A stretch of DNA of 64,000 bases from Sphingorhabdus profundilacus. GTDB taxonomy: Bacteria; Pseudomonadota; Alphaproteobacteria; Sphingomonadales; Sphingomonadaceae. How positions within the stretch are numbered: position 1 is the first letter of the stretch; the number at the start of each line of letters is the position of its first letter. A program made the position numbers and the translations under genes. This document shows positions 38,427 to 46,680 of this stretch, in pieces. Below the pieces are notes generated by a model that searched no databases, was not told the DNA's origin, and saw only the letters and a program-made list of their open reading frames with translations. Location: assembly GCF_009769755.1 (NCBI RefSeq), contig NZ_SDWJ01000001.1, forward strand, positions 1,178,001 to 1,242,000, written 5' to 3'.

Positions 38427-39650
38427 TCAGTTCCGCCGGTTGCGACGTTTTGCGTCGCTTGCCATAAGGGCGCGTAAAATACCTTCACGAATGCCCCGGT
38501 CAGCAACGCCCAAACGTTCGCCCGGCCAGATATCAAATATAGATTCCAGAATGGCGCATCCGGCGACGACAAGATCGGCGCGTTCATGGCCAATCGTCGG
38601 GAATTCCGCCCTGCCCTTGATTGATCGGCGGGCAAGCTCGCGGCTGATTTCGCGCATTTTCTCCGTGGGCAAATGCAGCCCGTCGACGGCACGGCGATCA
38701 TAGCTGGGCAGTTTCAGGTAAACGCTGGCCAAGGTTGTAACTGTCCCCGATGTGCCAAGCAACCGATGATCGCCGCCATCCTTTGGCAGGCGTGCCGCAA
38801 ATTCGGTAAAGCTTGCCGAAACCTTGTCGCGCATGGCTTTATAGGTGTCGGCAAGGCTTTCCGCATCTTCGGCGTCCTGGCGTTCGCTCTCGGTCAGGGA
38901 CACTACGCCCCAGGGTACGCTCACCCAATCAATTATTTCGGGAACCACGCCATTGGTCGACACCAAAACCAGTTCGGTCGAACCGCCGCCGATATCAAAT
39001 ATCAACGCAGGCCCCTCGCCCGCCTCTAACAAGGCATGGCAGCCCATTACCGCAAGCCGCGCTTCTTCTTTCGGGCTGATGATATCGAGATGGATGCCCG
39101 TCTCACGCTTTACCCGTTCGATAAATTGGGCACCGTTGACGGCTTGGCGGCACGCCTCGGTCGCGACCGACCGCGCGAGAACAACATTGCGCTTTTTCAG
39201 CTTGTCGGCGCAGACAGACAGGGCTTCCACCGCACGGTCCATCGCCTCGTCGCTCATGCGCCCGGTTGATGTGAGCCCCTCACCCAACCGCACGACGCGG
39301 GAAAAAGCGTCCACCACAGTGAAATCATCCCCGCCGGCCTTGGCAATGAGTAACCGGCAATTATTGGTGCCAAGATCAAGCGCGGCATAGGCTGTGCGCT
39401 CAAACCAGCTCCGCCGGGCGGATTGCGCGTTGGGCCGCGCCGCGTTTGCGGAATTTTCAGCTTTGGATTCGCCGCCACGTTCCTGTCTGGAATCGCCATT
39501 AGGCGCTAACCGGACAGCAGAACGCGACGCGCCATTGGCCGAAGCCGGCTGCCCGTTAGCAGCCATTGGTGCCGCTTTTTTGCGACGGGGCGTCTTCTTG
39601 TTTTTACGCCCACGTCCCTTTTGCGGCGATGGTGCGATATGTTCGCCCAT
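38427..39650 (-). CDS. ppx: Ppx/GppA exopolyphosphatase/pppGpp phosphohydrolase
   Basis: A 407-residue member of the ASKHA phosphatase family that hydrolyses polyphosphate and/or pppGpp. The first ~80 residues are a basic, low-complexity extension ([16 protein letters not shown]). The catalytic fold begins at [16 protein letters not shown], followed by [26 protein letters not shown] with the phosphate loop, and [12 protein letters not shown]. It is shorter than E. coli Ppx and lacks its C-terminal domains, which is common in alphaproteobacteria. It is the upstream partner of rlmE. Ppx versus GppA is not resolved. Confidence 0.92.
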   Translation of the reverse strand: MGEHIAPSPQKGRGRKNKKTPRRKKAAPMAANGQPASANGASRSAVRLAPNGDSRQERGGESKAENSANAARPNAQSARRSWFERTAYAALDLGTNNCRLLIAKAGGDDFTVVDAFSRVVRLGEGLTSTGRMSDEAMDRAVEALSVCADKLKKRNVVLARSVATEACRQAVNGAQFIERVKRETGIHLDIISPKEEARLAVMGCHALLEAGEGPALIFDIGGGSTELVLVSTNGVVPEIIDWVSVPWGVVSLTESERQDAEDAESLADTYKAMRDKVSASFTEFAARLPKDGGDHRLLGTSGTVTTLASVYLKLPSYDRRAVDGLHLPTEKMREISRELARRSIKGRAEFPTIGHERADLVVAGCAILESIFDIWPGERLGVADRGIREGILRALMASDAKRRNRRN

Positions 39651-39779
39651 GGCCGTAACTCTCTTCTTATATTCTATCCGGATCGGATATGCCGCCGGTA
39701 CCTGACGCCAGTGCTACGACGAACAGGTTAAAATATCAAGATTTTTGCAAACCCGCCGCAATACCACCGATTCAGCGAC

Positions 39780-39808
39780 TTGACCGCCCCCCGACACAGG
39801 CATATAGG
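39780..39808 (+). promoter_or_regulatory. sigma-70 promoter of tRNA-Gln
   Basis: TTGACC (39780-39785) and TATAGG (39803-39808) are separated by 17 bases, a near-consensus pair. The predicted start lies a few bases before the tRNA 5' end at 39821. Confidence 0.7.
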
Positions 39809-39820
39809 CCCGCCCACTGC

Positions 39821-39894
39821 TCCCCGGTCGTCTAACGGTAAGACTACGGACTCTGACTCCGTCTATTGAGGTTCGAATCCTTACCGGGGAACCA
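39821..39894 (+). tRNA. tRNA-Gln (anticodon CTG)
   Basis: A complete 74-base cloverleaf. The acceptor stem TCCCCGG (39821-39827) pairs with CCGGGGA (39884-39890), with discriminator A and an encoded CCA end (39892-39894). The anticodon stem ACGGA/TCCGT encloses loop CTCTGAC, giving anticodon CTG, which reads CAG. GGTTCGAATCC forms the T arm. Its 3' portion is repeated at 59041-59089, marking it as the probable integration site of the following island. Confidence 0.97.
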
Positions 39895-39895
39895 G
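39847..39895 (+). repeat. left attachment repeat (within tRNA-Gln)
   Basis: Bases 39847-39895 match 59041-59089 at 47 of 49 positions. The two differences are T/C at 39854/59048 (anticodon) and C/T at 39892/59086 (first C of CCA). A short further match, ACTGATTTAT, occurs about seven bases beyond both copies. Confidence 0.8.
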
Positions 39896-40181
39896 AATAA
39901 ATTACTGATTTATTTCAATTATTATTGTCAGAATAGCTGCCAAATCGCGGTGGCTGCTTTACGTGAAAGTATCACGCATTTCCGTGGGTTTCCCTCCTTT
40001 TACGCTGGGTTCCGGCAGCTCCATGCAACATGGGCCAATGCCCGTCGAGACTAAAACGACCACGCAAATGACTGGGTATTCCTGCCGACTACGGGCCGTG
40101 TTCGTCATCACACAAGTGTATTCGGTATCCATGCGTTGTTGAAATACCGTTTTGAAGATTCACATTAGAGTGGAGACAAAC

Positions 40182-40733
40182 GTGATACCCGCGGTCAAAG
40201 ATAACCCATTCCCTCATGCGGACACAGACGCCGCCCTTGCTCTACAGTTGGCGATAAACACAGCCAAAGTAAAAAACAAAACTAGCCTTCGAACAATCGC
40301 AAAGCAGTTAAACTATAAACAGGCTGCGGTATTGAGTCATATGGCAAATGGTCGAATACCAATCCCGGTTAAGCGTATAAAAGACATCGCGATTGTGCTG
40401 GATTTAAACCCTGAGGCGTTCTTTAAATTGGTGCTGAAGCAGCGGTGTCCTGAGATTTCGTCATCGGTTGAAGATGACGGGACCAATCATTATGCTTTAT
40501 TAAGCGATCTTCGCCATCCGGACATGCCTCTCGGCCTTGCCAATGCGACGCCATCCCAGATGCGTATTATTCGAGAAGTCCCCCATGATGATCATGCCGC
40601 TGAACGATGGCTATCACCGCACGAAATTCGATATGTAAATGAGATACGGAAGCTCAAACCGGAGGTCGTAACAGACCGATTGTCGCCCCGTGATTTGCAA
40701 CTGTTATCCCTTGCGTTGGGGCCGCTGCCTTAG
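40182..40733 (+). CDS. putative XRE-like helix-turn-helix protein
   Basis: A 183-residue protein. Residues ~35-75 look like a lambda-repressor-type HTH: LRTIAKQLNYKQAAVLSHMANGRIPIPVKRIKDIAIVLDLNPEAFFKLVL. The remainder is not recognised. It is the first gene after the left att repeat, where islands often keep a regulator of excision or immunity. The start is uncertain. A GTG at 40182 with GGAG eight bases upstream is preferred. A TTG at 40152 in the same frame is the alternative. Confidence 0.65.
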   Translation: MIPAVKDNPFPHADTDAALALQLAINTAKVKNKTSLRTIAKQLNYKQAAVLSHMANGRIPIPVKRIKDIAIVLDLNPEAFFKLVLKQRCPEISSSVEDDGTNHYALLSDLRHPDMPLGLANATPSQMRIIREVPHDDHAAERWLSPHEIRYVNEIRKLKPEVVTDRLSPRDLQLLSLALGPLP

Positions 40734-41053
40734 CAGGAGAAGTGGGGTACCTGACCCTTCCCATATTTGCAATGCTGGAGTCATCGACTCTAATTCTTAA
40801 ATTATATTATATTTTTCAATAATTTAAATCTTATATTTGGGAACGATGCGGGCGTGATTTTTCTTCAGGCAAGCACTGGGCTAGCACCTTAAGTGTTGTA
40901 CAGGCCGCAGTGATGCGGTCTATTGCAGGAGCTTAAGCCTTATAGCGTGCTGCGGAATGGCCTCTTTGCGTCCACCACCGGTCATTCAAAACATTTTCCG
41001 ATGACCCAATTCGGCCGGCCGTTAACCTCTGCATTCGATAGCCATTCGAATGA
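40734..41053. other. island intergenic region, low-GC in part, no gene seen
   Basis: About 320 bases after the HTH gene. The first 120 are AT-rich (for example 40790-40845). Short open frames exist but none has a ribosome site or recognisable product. It may include decayed sequence from the truncated reductase gene that follows. Confidence 0.45.
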
Positions 41054-41242
41054 AAGCCATGGTTTCCTGGTCAAAGAGCTTCGGTGCAATCCATTGACCT
41101 GCCAAATGCACCTCCACCTGAAGAGAAAGAACCAATATTCGGAAGCGGCGGTCCTATTTGTCTGCAATGTGGTTGTGTCGGCATGATCCGCGAGGAAGGG
41201 TGTAATAAATGCTTAAGCTGCGGCTATTCAAAATGCGGTTGA
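41054..41242 (+). pseudogene. nrdJ: C-terminal zinc-ribbon remnant of a B12-dependent (class II) ribonucleotide reductase
   Basis: The frame opened after a TGA at 41051 and closed by TGA at 41240-41242 encodes a tail reading PPPEEKEPIFGSGGP, then ICLQCGCVGMIREEGCNKC and LSCGYSKCG. The paired CxxC motifs and the ending CGYSKCG are those of the C-terminal metal-ribbon of adenosylcobalamin-dependent ribonucleotide reductases. No start codon or catalytic part is present within 60 codons, and upstream frames give no reductase sequence, so more than 90 percent of the gene is missing. A functional NrdJ would suit oxygen-free growth, the same setting as nitrate respiration. Confidence 0.65.
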
Positions 41243-41334
41243 ACAAGCCCAGCAGGTCAATGTACCTTATAGGAATCGACGGAAGATCAAGACACTGATG
41301 ATGATTTAAACGTCCGTCAAAATTCCAAAATCAA

Positions 41335-41871
41335 TCATGAACAAATGTCACGCAACCGCGGCAGAGCGCCGGCTATCGAGCAAGGTTTATGTCTGCTGTC
41401 GAGTTCAAGTTCCAACAGCCCATCCCATGCATCACGACAAGCTCCGGTCGATCCCGGCACGCAAAAAATGAAACTGTCGCCTGCCTGCCCAGCAAAAGCG
41501 CGTGATTGCATTGCGGCGACGCCAACAGTTCCTAGGCTCTTTTGCTGGAAGGCGATAGCAAAGCCGTCCATTTCGCGGCGCAGTAACGGCTTCACAGCCT
41601 CGGGCGTGTTATCGCGCGGAGAAAACCCTGTGCCTCCGGTTGTCAGAATGATCTCGATTTTCTCATCGGTTATCCACTGCCGTAAACTCTTTTGAATCGC
41701 CTCGATATCGTCGCGAACAATCGCTCGCTCGATCAATATATGTCCGGCGCTTGTCAGTCGCTCGACGAGCAACGCGCCGGACGTATCTGTCTCCTCGTCA
41801 CGCGTGTCCGAGATCGTCAGTACCGCAATACCGAGCGGGTAAAAAGTCAGATTTTCGTCAATTCCGGCCAT
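41335..41871 (-). CDS. moaB: molybdenum cofactor biosynthesis protein B
   Basis: MoaB/MogA-type protein (178 residues) that adenylylates molybdopterin before molybdenum insertion. Family motifs are present: VLTISDTRDEETDTSG at the start, the substrate loop LTTGGTGFSPRDNTPEAV, and FCVPGSTGACRDAW. It is the last gene of the nar operon, 2 bases after moaA, and supplies cofactor for the bis-MGD enzyme NarG encoded upstream. No other moa/moe genes are in the island, so the host must supply the rest. Confidence 0.95.
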   Translation of the reverse strand: MAGIDENLTFYPLGIAVLTISDTRDEETDTSGALLVERLTSAGHILIERAIVRDDIEAIQKSLRQWITDEKIEIILTTGGTGFSPRDNTPEAVKPLLRREMDGFAIAFQQKSLGTVGVAAMQSRAFAGQAGDSFIFCVPGSTGACRDAWDGLLELELDSRHKPCSIAGALPRLRDICS

Positions 41872-41873
41872 GA

Positions 41874-42887
41874 TTATCCCCCTATGGATGCAAGGTGCGG
41901 GGTGGCACCGCTATTGCCCTGATGCAGCAAATGCGCAGGTGCTTTTCCGGCTACCAGCTTTTGCAATCGGGCGATCAGTTCTTCCTTCTGCGCATCATCT
42001 TGCAACCACGGCTTCAAGTCGACGCCGCCATCGCCAAACAGGCAAAGGTGCAACTTACCCGTCGCGGACACTCTCAACCGATTACAACTGGCACAAAAGT
42101 CTTTGGAATAAGGGGCAATGATGCCTATCCGGCCGGGACCCGTTGGGTTTGCGTATTCAATCGCTGGCCCGGCACCGGCCTGTCGCGATTGACGCAGCCA
42201 GCCGGAAGATTTCAACCGGTCGCTGACAAAACTGCCGGGTAAGTGATGCTCGATAAAATATCCCGGATTATCGTTCGTCCGCATTACTTCAATGAATCGC
42301 AATGTAAGGTCGTGCTCCACCACAAACGCGATGAAATCGTCCAGTTCGTCATCGTTCAATCCTTTGAGCAGCACTGAATTCAGTTTGATTGATGCTATTC
42401 CAGCCGCTTTGCATGCATCGATTCCACTCAAAATTTCAGCGAGTCGGTCATGACCAGTGATGGCGTGAAATTTCTCAGGCTTCAGCGAATCCATGCTGAT
42501 ATTGATCGCGCTGATACCATGATCGGCATAATGCTGCGCACGCGCCTCAAGCCGGTAACCGTTGGTCGTGATTGCGATCTGCCGAATACCTTCGATGCCA
42601 GAGACGGCTTTAGCAATTTCAAGAAACTCCGTCCGCAGCGTCGGCTCGCCGCCCGTTAGACGAATTTTCCAAAGTCCAAGCGTGGCAAAACCGCCAACCA
42701 GCCTGCGGATTTCGTCGACTGAAAGATGGGTTGGTGCACCCTTTGTTTTACGATATCCATCAGGCAGACAATAGCTGCACCGGAAGTTGCAAACATCGGT
42801 GAGCGACAACCTCAGATATTCAAACCGGCGGCCGTGGAGGTCGGTCAGTTCGGGTCCAGCTGGGTTGGACGTTAAAACCATCGTCAC
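41874..42887 (-). CDS. moaA: GTP 3',8-cyclase MoaA
   Basis: Radical-SAM enzyme starting molybdopterin synthesis (with MoaC) from GTP. The 337-residue protein has the SAM cluster motif CNFRCSYC near residue 33 and RLTGGEPTLR. The second cluster is FCASCNRLRVSATGKLHLCLF (CxxCx13C). The C-terminus ends in the Gly-Gly pair required for activity (SIGG). The GTG at 42887 overlaps the isomerase stop as GTGA; an ATG two codons later is possible. The position inside the nar operon follows the pattern known from Pseudomonas and Paracoccus-type nar clusters. Confidence 0.95.
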   Translation of the reverse strand: MTMVLTSNPAGPELTDLHGRRFEYLRLSLTDVCNFRCSYCLPDGYRKTKGAPTHLSVDEIRRLVGGFATLGLWKIRLTGGEPTLRTEFLEIAKAVSGIEGIRQIAITTNGYRLEARAQHYADHGISAINISMDSLKPEKFHAITGHDRLAEILSGIDACKAAGIASIKLNSVLLKGLNDDELDDFIAFVVEHDLTLRFIEVMRTNDNPGYFIEHHLPGSFVSDRLKSSGWLRQSRQAGAGPAIEYANPTGPGRIGIIAPYSKDFCASCNRLRVSATGKLHLCLFGDGGVDLKPWLQDDAQKEELIARLQKLVAGKAPAHLLHQGNSGATPHLASIGG

Positions 42888-43696
42888 TGGACCAGTGGCC
42901 CGTCCGCACCGCTGATTTCAACGCCTTCTATTTTGGCCGCCGATGCCAATATCGACAGATATTGGGAAACAGCGCGTCGGAAGCTCGCTTCCTCCAGATA
43001 TTGGGCAATCTTTTCGTGCACGAGATCGAACGGCAATTGCTGCCCCTCAACCCGCCGCCCGGCGCGGATCACATGGACACCGAAACGCGTCTTAACCGGT
43101 TCGGGGTGCAACGCACCTGCTGGTAACTTCAACAGCACGTCCTCGAATTCCTTAACAGTCTGGCCGGGACCAATTTGTCCAAGATTGCCGCCCTGCTCCT
43201 TTGAAGGACATGCCGAATGCTTTTGCGCCAGCACCGCAAAACTCTCTGGTGCGGCTTGCAACGCGCGGATGGTTGTCCGGGCATCACCAGTCGCAAGACC
43301 GTAAGCAAGGGCATCATCGGGCGATGCAGCAAACAGTATATGTTCTGCCTCAACCAAAGTTGGCGAGGTAAACCGATCCAAATGCTGATCATAGAACCGG
43401 CGTGTCACCGCTTCGTCGGCCGCCGGACATTGCACCTCCTGTTCAAGCAATGCCTCAATCCTCGCATCTTCTTCGGCAAGCGTTCGTCCCTCGGCATCGG
43501 TCAGCTCGTCGCTGACAATGTCGAGCCGGTCGGCCTCGTCAAGAAGGAGCTGCCGCAAAACGAGTGCCCGCGCAGCAGCTGCCCACGCTTCGACTGCATC
43601 GGTGGCAGGGTGGTTTTGCACCTCGGCAGCAATCATCGCTGCGCTGATTTCCCTGCCGTTTACGATTACGGGCGAGTGATCAAGAACGTCAACCAT
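42884..43696 (-). CDS. parvulin-type peptidyl-prolyl isomerase of the nar operon
   Basis: A 270-residue PpiC/NifM-like protein. The parvulin domain is in the C-terminal half: EAEHILFAASPDDALA, ACPSKEQGGNLGQIGPGQTVKEFEDVL, and TRFGVHVIRAGRR. The N-terminal half is helical. There is no signal peptide, so it probably acts in the cytoplasm. Equivalent isomerase genes accompany narGHJI in several proteobacteria, where they are thought to help mature the NarGH complex. Its start overlaps narI by 8 bases. Confidence 0.88.
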   Translation of the reverse strand: MVDVLDHSPVIVNGREISAAMIAAEVQNHPATDAVEAWAAAARALVLRQLLLDEADRLDIVSDELTDAEGRTLAEEDARIEALLEQEVQCPAADEAVTRRFYDQHLDRFTSPTLVEAEHILFAASPDDALAYGLATGDARTTIRALQAAPESFAVLAQKHSACPSKEQGGNLGQIGPGQTVKEFEDVLLKLPAGALHPEPVKTRFGVHVIRAGRRVEGQQLPFDLVHEKIAQYLEEASFRRAVSQYLSILASAAKIEGVEISGADGPLVQ

Positions 43697-44453
43697 GACC
43701 CGCTCCCAGCTTACGCGAACGCACGATCTGATATCCAGGCCGCCAGACGTAGCGGATGGGCACCGACAGCATGTGAACAAGACGAGTGAATGGGAAAATT
43801 AAGAATATCAGCATCCCAAGCACAAGATGGACCTGATATGGCCAATCTAGCCCTGCAACATAGTTTGCTATGCCCGGCTGAAACGTGAAGATGCCCTGCG
43901 CCCAAGCGGAAAGTCTTAGCATGACTTCTGCGTCGCCATGCGCCAGCGAAAATGGGACAGTGGCCAAACCAAGCATCAACTGCACAAACAATATGATCAG
44001 GACCGCATTATCGTTGATGGTAGATGTCTGCCTGATCCGCGCATCGAAGAAACGGCGATGCATTAGCAATATCAACCCTGTGAGGCATACTGCGCCTGCA
44101 AGTGAGCCAGCAATTATGGCCACCAGCTGTTTGTTCTCAGCTGAAATGACATGCTGATATATGCTGTGCGGTGTCAGCAAGCCGACAAAGTGACCCATCA
44201 ATAGGAACAAAACGCCGCCGTGGAATAGCACCGAGCCCCACATGAGCTGCCTGCGGCGGAGCAATTGGCTTGATCCAGTACGCCATGTATATGGCTCTCG
44301 ATCATAACGAATGATCGACCCGACGACCATTACTGCAAGTGCGATATATGGAAGAATGCCAAACAAAAAGGTGTTTATCCAAAGCTCGATTGGGATTGAC
44401 CCGAGGGCTTCATGCCCGGCCGGGGAGGCATTAGGGGTTACGGACATAATCAT
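43689..44453 (-). CDS. narI: respiratory nitrate reductase gamma subunit (cytochrome b)
   Basis: Membrane subunit (254 residues, five helices) that oxidises quinol and passes electrons through two haems b to NarH. Haem-ligand histidines are visible in SVLFHGGVLFLLMGHFVG and WPYQVHLVLGMLIF...RLVHMLSVP. The ATG at 44453 forms an ATGA overlap with the narJ stop; an ATG two codons later is the alternative. The order narG-H-J-I is canonical. Confidence 0.96.
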   Translation of the reverse strand: MIMSVTPNASPAGHEALGSIPIELWINTFLFGILPYIALAVMVVGSIIRYDREPYTWRTGSSQLLRRRQLMWGSVLFHGGVLFLLMGHFVGLLTPHSIYQHVISAENKQLVAIIAGSLAGAVCLTGLILLMHRRFFDARIRQTSTINDNAVLIILFVQLMLGLATVPFSLAHGDAEVMLRLSAWAQGIFTFQPGIANYVAGLDWPYQVHLVLGMLIFLIFPFTRLVHMLSVPIRYVWRPGYQIVRSRKLGAGHG

Positions 44454-45142
44454 GCTCCTTGTTCCAGCTGCATTGCCAAAATTTGCCGATTTGAAATCGG
44501 ACAGGCGGGTTCTGCTAAGGGGGCGGCAGGTGCCATTGCGCCAAAAGTTATTTCCTCTTCCTCCCATGCTGCATCCAACGCTTCTAAATCATTTGGGTCA
44601 TCGACAGGTGTCAAGGCTTCTGCCGGAACACTCTGGTCGCCGGACAGGTCACGCAATACCCCAAGCAGACCGGCATAGTCGGTCCCACGCGACTCCAACC
44701 GTTCCGCCAAAGTCGCAATAATCGTTCCCGCCTCCGCAAGCTCTGTCAAAGCCGTGCTGCGTGGCAGTGTCGAACAATATTCGAGAAACAATGGCAAATA
44801 GTCGGGCAGTTCATTTGTTGCCGGATCAAGCCCGGCTTCTATGTAACGCTCTCGAAGGTCAACCATCGCTTGGCCGCGGTCACGGCTTTCGCCGTGGACA
44901 TATTCAAACAGATGCAGGCTGTGTGTTCGGCCCCGATCGAAAAGCTCGACGTAATGCTCTTGAAGCGCGATTAGGTCACCGCCCGAGAGTCTGAACAATA
45001 GCGGATCCAAACGAAGCATCTGCTTTTCGCTGACGATACGTTCTACCAGCAAGGTCGCCCGAATGTCGGGAACCGCAGCGCGCAGATTTTCATCAGGATA
45101 GTGCAACAGCGCAGACAGCGCGCGCAAGGTTATCATGCTCAT
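44450..45142 (-). CDS. narJ: nitrate reductase molybdenum cofactor assembly chaperone
   Basis: A 230-residue all-helical redox-enzyme maturation protein of the NarJ/TorD family. It binds the NarG N-terminus and guides cofactor insertion. The signatures LSALLHYPDENL, LQEHYVELFDRGRTHSLHLFEYVHGESRDRG and LPDYLPLFLEYCS are standard. The Glu-rich C-terminal end is variable in the family. It overlaps narH by one base and narI by four. Confidence 0.96.
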   Translation of the reverse strand: MSMITLRALSALLHYPDENLRAAVPDIRATLLVERIVSEKQMLRLDPLLFRLSGGDLIALQEHYVELFDRGRTHSLHLFEYVHGESRDRGQAMVDLRERYIEAGLDPATNELPDYLPLFLEYCSTLPRSTALTELAEAGTIIATLAERLESRGTDYAGLLGVLRDLSGDQSVPAEALTPVDDPNDLEALDAAWEEEEITFGAMAPAAPLAEPACPISNRQILAMQLEQGA

Positions 45143-46680
45143 CAGAACATCTCCCCAGTTATATGTGACGTTGGAGTTTGCAGTTTCTTGCGGGTAGGGC
45201 CACCAAATATGTTGGTTTTCGTTTCGCCGCTCGAACAGCCATTGCCGAAGGAAAAGCCGCAGTCACCGCGCTCTTCGAACATATCTTCGGCATCTTCGCG
45301 GTGGCCCGTTGGGATGACGAAGCGGTCCTCGTAATTAGCAATTGCCATGACGTGATACATGTTTTCGATCTGCGAACCGGTAAGGCCGACGGCAGTGGCG
45401 ATGCTCTCATCAATCACGCCCTCGACAGTTTTGGATCGCATATAACCGCGCATGGCGAGCATGCGTTCAAGGCAAAGCGCAATTGGCTCCTCATCACCTG
45501 CCGTCAGCAGGTTCGCAAGATATTTGAGCGGAATGCGCAATGACCGAACATCGGGCATATTGTTGTTGACCGAAATTTGCCCGGCATTGGCGGCCGAACT
45601 TATCGGCGACAATGGCGGCACGTACCAGACCATTGGCAAGGTCCGATATTCGGGATGGAGCGGGAACGCAATTTTCCATTCCATCGCCATTTTCCATATC
45701 GGCGAGCGGCGCGCAGACTCCAGCCAATTTTCGGGAACACCATCTTTGCGTGCTTGTTCGATGACTGCCGGATCATTGGGGTCAAGGAAGATGTCGAGCT
45801 GTGCCTGATACAAATCCTCAACATTTTCCGCCGAAGCGGCCTCTTCGATCCGGTCGGCATCATAGAGCATGACTCCCAAATAACGGATGCGCCCGACACA
45901 GGTTTCCGAACAGACGGTCGGTTGCCCTGCCTCTATGCGCGGATAGCAGAAGATGCACTTTTCCGACTTGCCCGATTTCCAGTTATAATAGATTTTCTTG
46001 TAGGGGCAGCCCGACACGCACATCCGCCAGCCACGGCATTTTTCCTGATCGATCAAGACAATGCCGTCTTCCTCGCGCTTGTAGATCGACCCCGAAGGAC
46101 AAGCTGCGACGCAGGTGGGGTTGAGGCAATGTTCGCACAGCCTTGGCAGATACATCATGAAGGTGTTTTCGAACTGACCGTATATCTCCTTCTGTACGCC
46201 TTCGAAATTATAGTCTTTAGACCGTTTGGAAAACTCTCCGCCCAGGATTTCTTCCCAGTTGGGGCCCCAGTTGATTTTCTCCATCCGTTTGCCCGTAATT
46301 AGCGAGCGTGGACGTGCCGTCGGAAAAGCCTTGCTCTCCTTCGCTTCTTGAAGGTGGGAATAATCGAAGGTGAAGGGTTCGTAATAATCGTCGATTTCTG
46401 GCAGGTCGGGATTAGCGAAAATCTTTGACAACAGTCGCCATTTACCACCCATTCTGGGCTTTAATCGTCCACCTTTGACATCCCAGCCGCCATTCCAGCG
46501 CTTCTGGTTCTCCCAATCCTTGGGATAGCCGATGCCCGGTTTGGTTTCGACATTATTGAACCACGCATATTCCATGCCTTCGCGGCTGGTCCATACATTC
46601 TTGCAAGTGACCGAGCAGGTGTGGCAGCCGATACATTTATCAAGGTTCAAGACCTTGCCGATTTGCGCGCGGACTTTCAT
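45142..46680 (-). CDS. narH: respiratory nitrate reductase beta subunit (iron-sulfur protein)
   Basis: A 512-residue electron-transfer subunit with four Fe-S clusters. Cys motifs in order: CIGCHTCSVTCKNVW near residue 16, CEHCLNPTCVAACPSG, CRGWRMCVSGCPYKK (Trp in place of one Cys gives the 3Fe-4S cluster), and KCIFCYPRIEAGQPTVCSETCVGR. The narG stop overlaps its ATG (ATGA). It works on the cytoplasmic face with NarG. Confidence 0.97.
   Translation of the reverse strand: MKVRAQIGKVLNLDKCIGCHTCSVTCKNVWTSREGMEYAWFNNVETKPGIGYPKDWENQKRWNGGWDVKGGRLKPRMGGKWRLLSKIFANPDLPEIDDYYEPFTFDYSHLQEAKESKAFPTARPRSLITGKRMEKINWGPNWEEILGGEFSKRSKDYNFEGVQKEIYGQFENTFMMYLPRLCEHCLNPTCVAACPSGSIYKREEDGIVLIDQEKCRGWRMCVSGCPYKKIYYNWKSGKSEKCIFCYPRIEAGQPTVCSETCVGRIRYLGVMLYDADRIEEAASAENVEDLYQAQLDIFLDPNDPAVIEQARKDGVPENWLESARRSPIWKMAMEWKIAFPLHPEYRTLPMVWYVPPLSPISSAANAGQISVNNNMPDVRSLRIPLKYLANLLTAGDEEPIALCLERMLAMRGYMRSKTVEGVIDESIATAVGLTGSQIENMYHVMAIANYEDRFVIPTGHREDAEDMFEERGDCGFSFGNGCSSGETKTNIFGGPTRKKLQTPTSHITGEMF

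Noticed and set aside
39866-40054. 62-codon frame starting inside the tRNA-Gln gene
   Set aside because: Start lies within a tRNA and no ribosome site is present. I looked for integrase motifs here and saw none.
40923-41186. 87-codon plus-strand frame
   Set aside because: It overlaps the NrdJ remnant in another frame and resembles no protein; the zinc-ribbon frame explains the sequence better.
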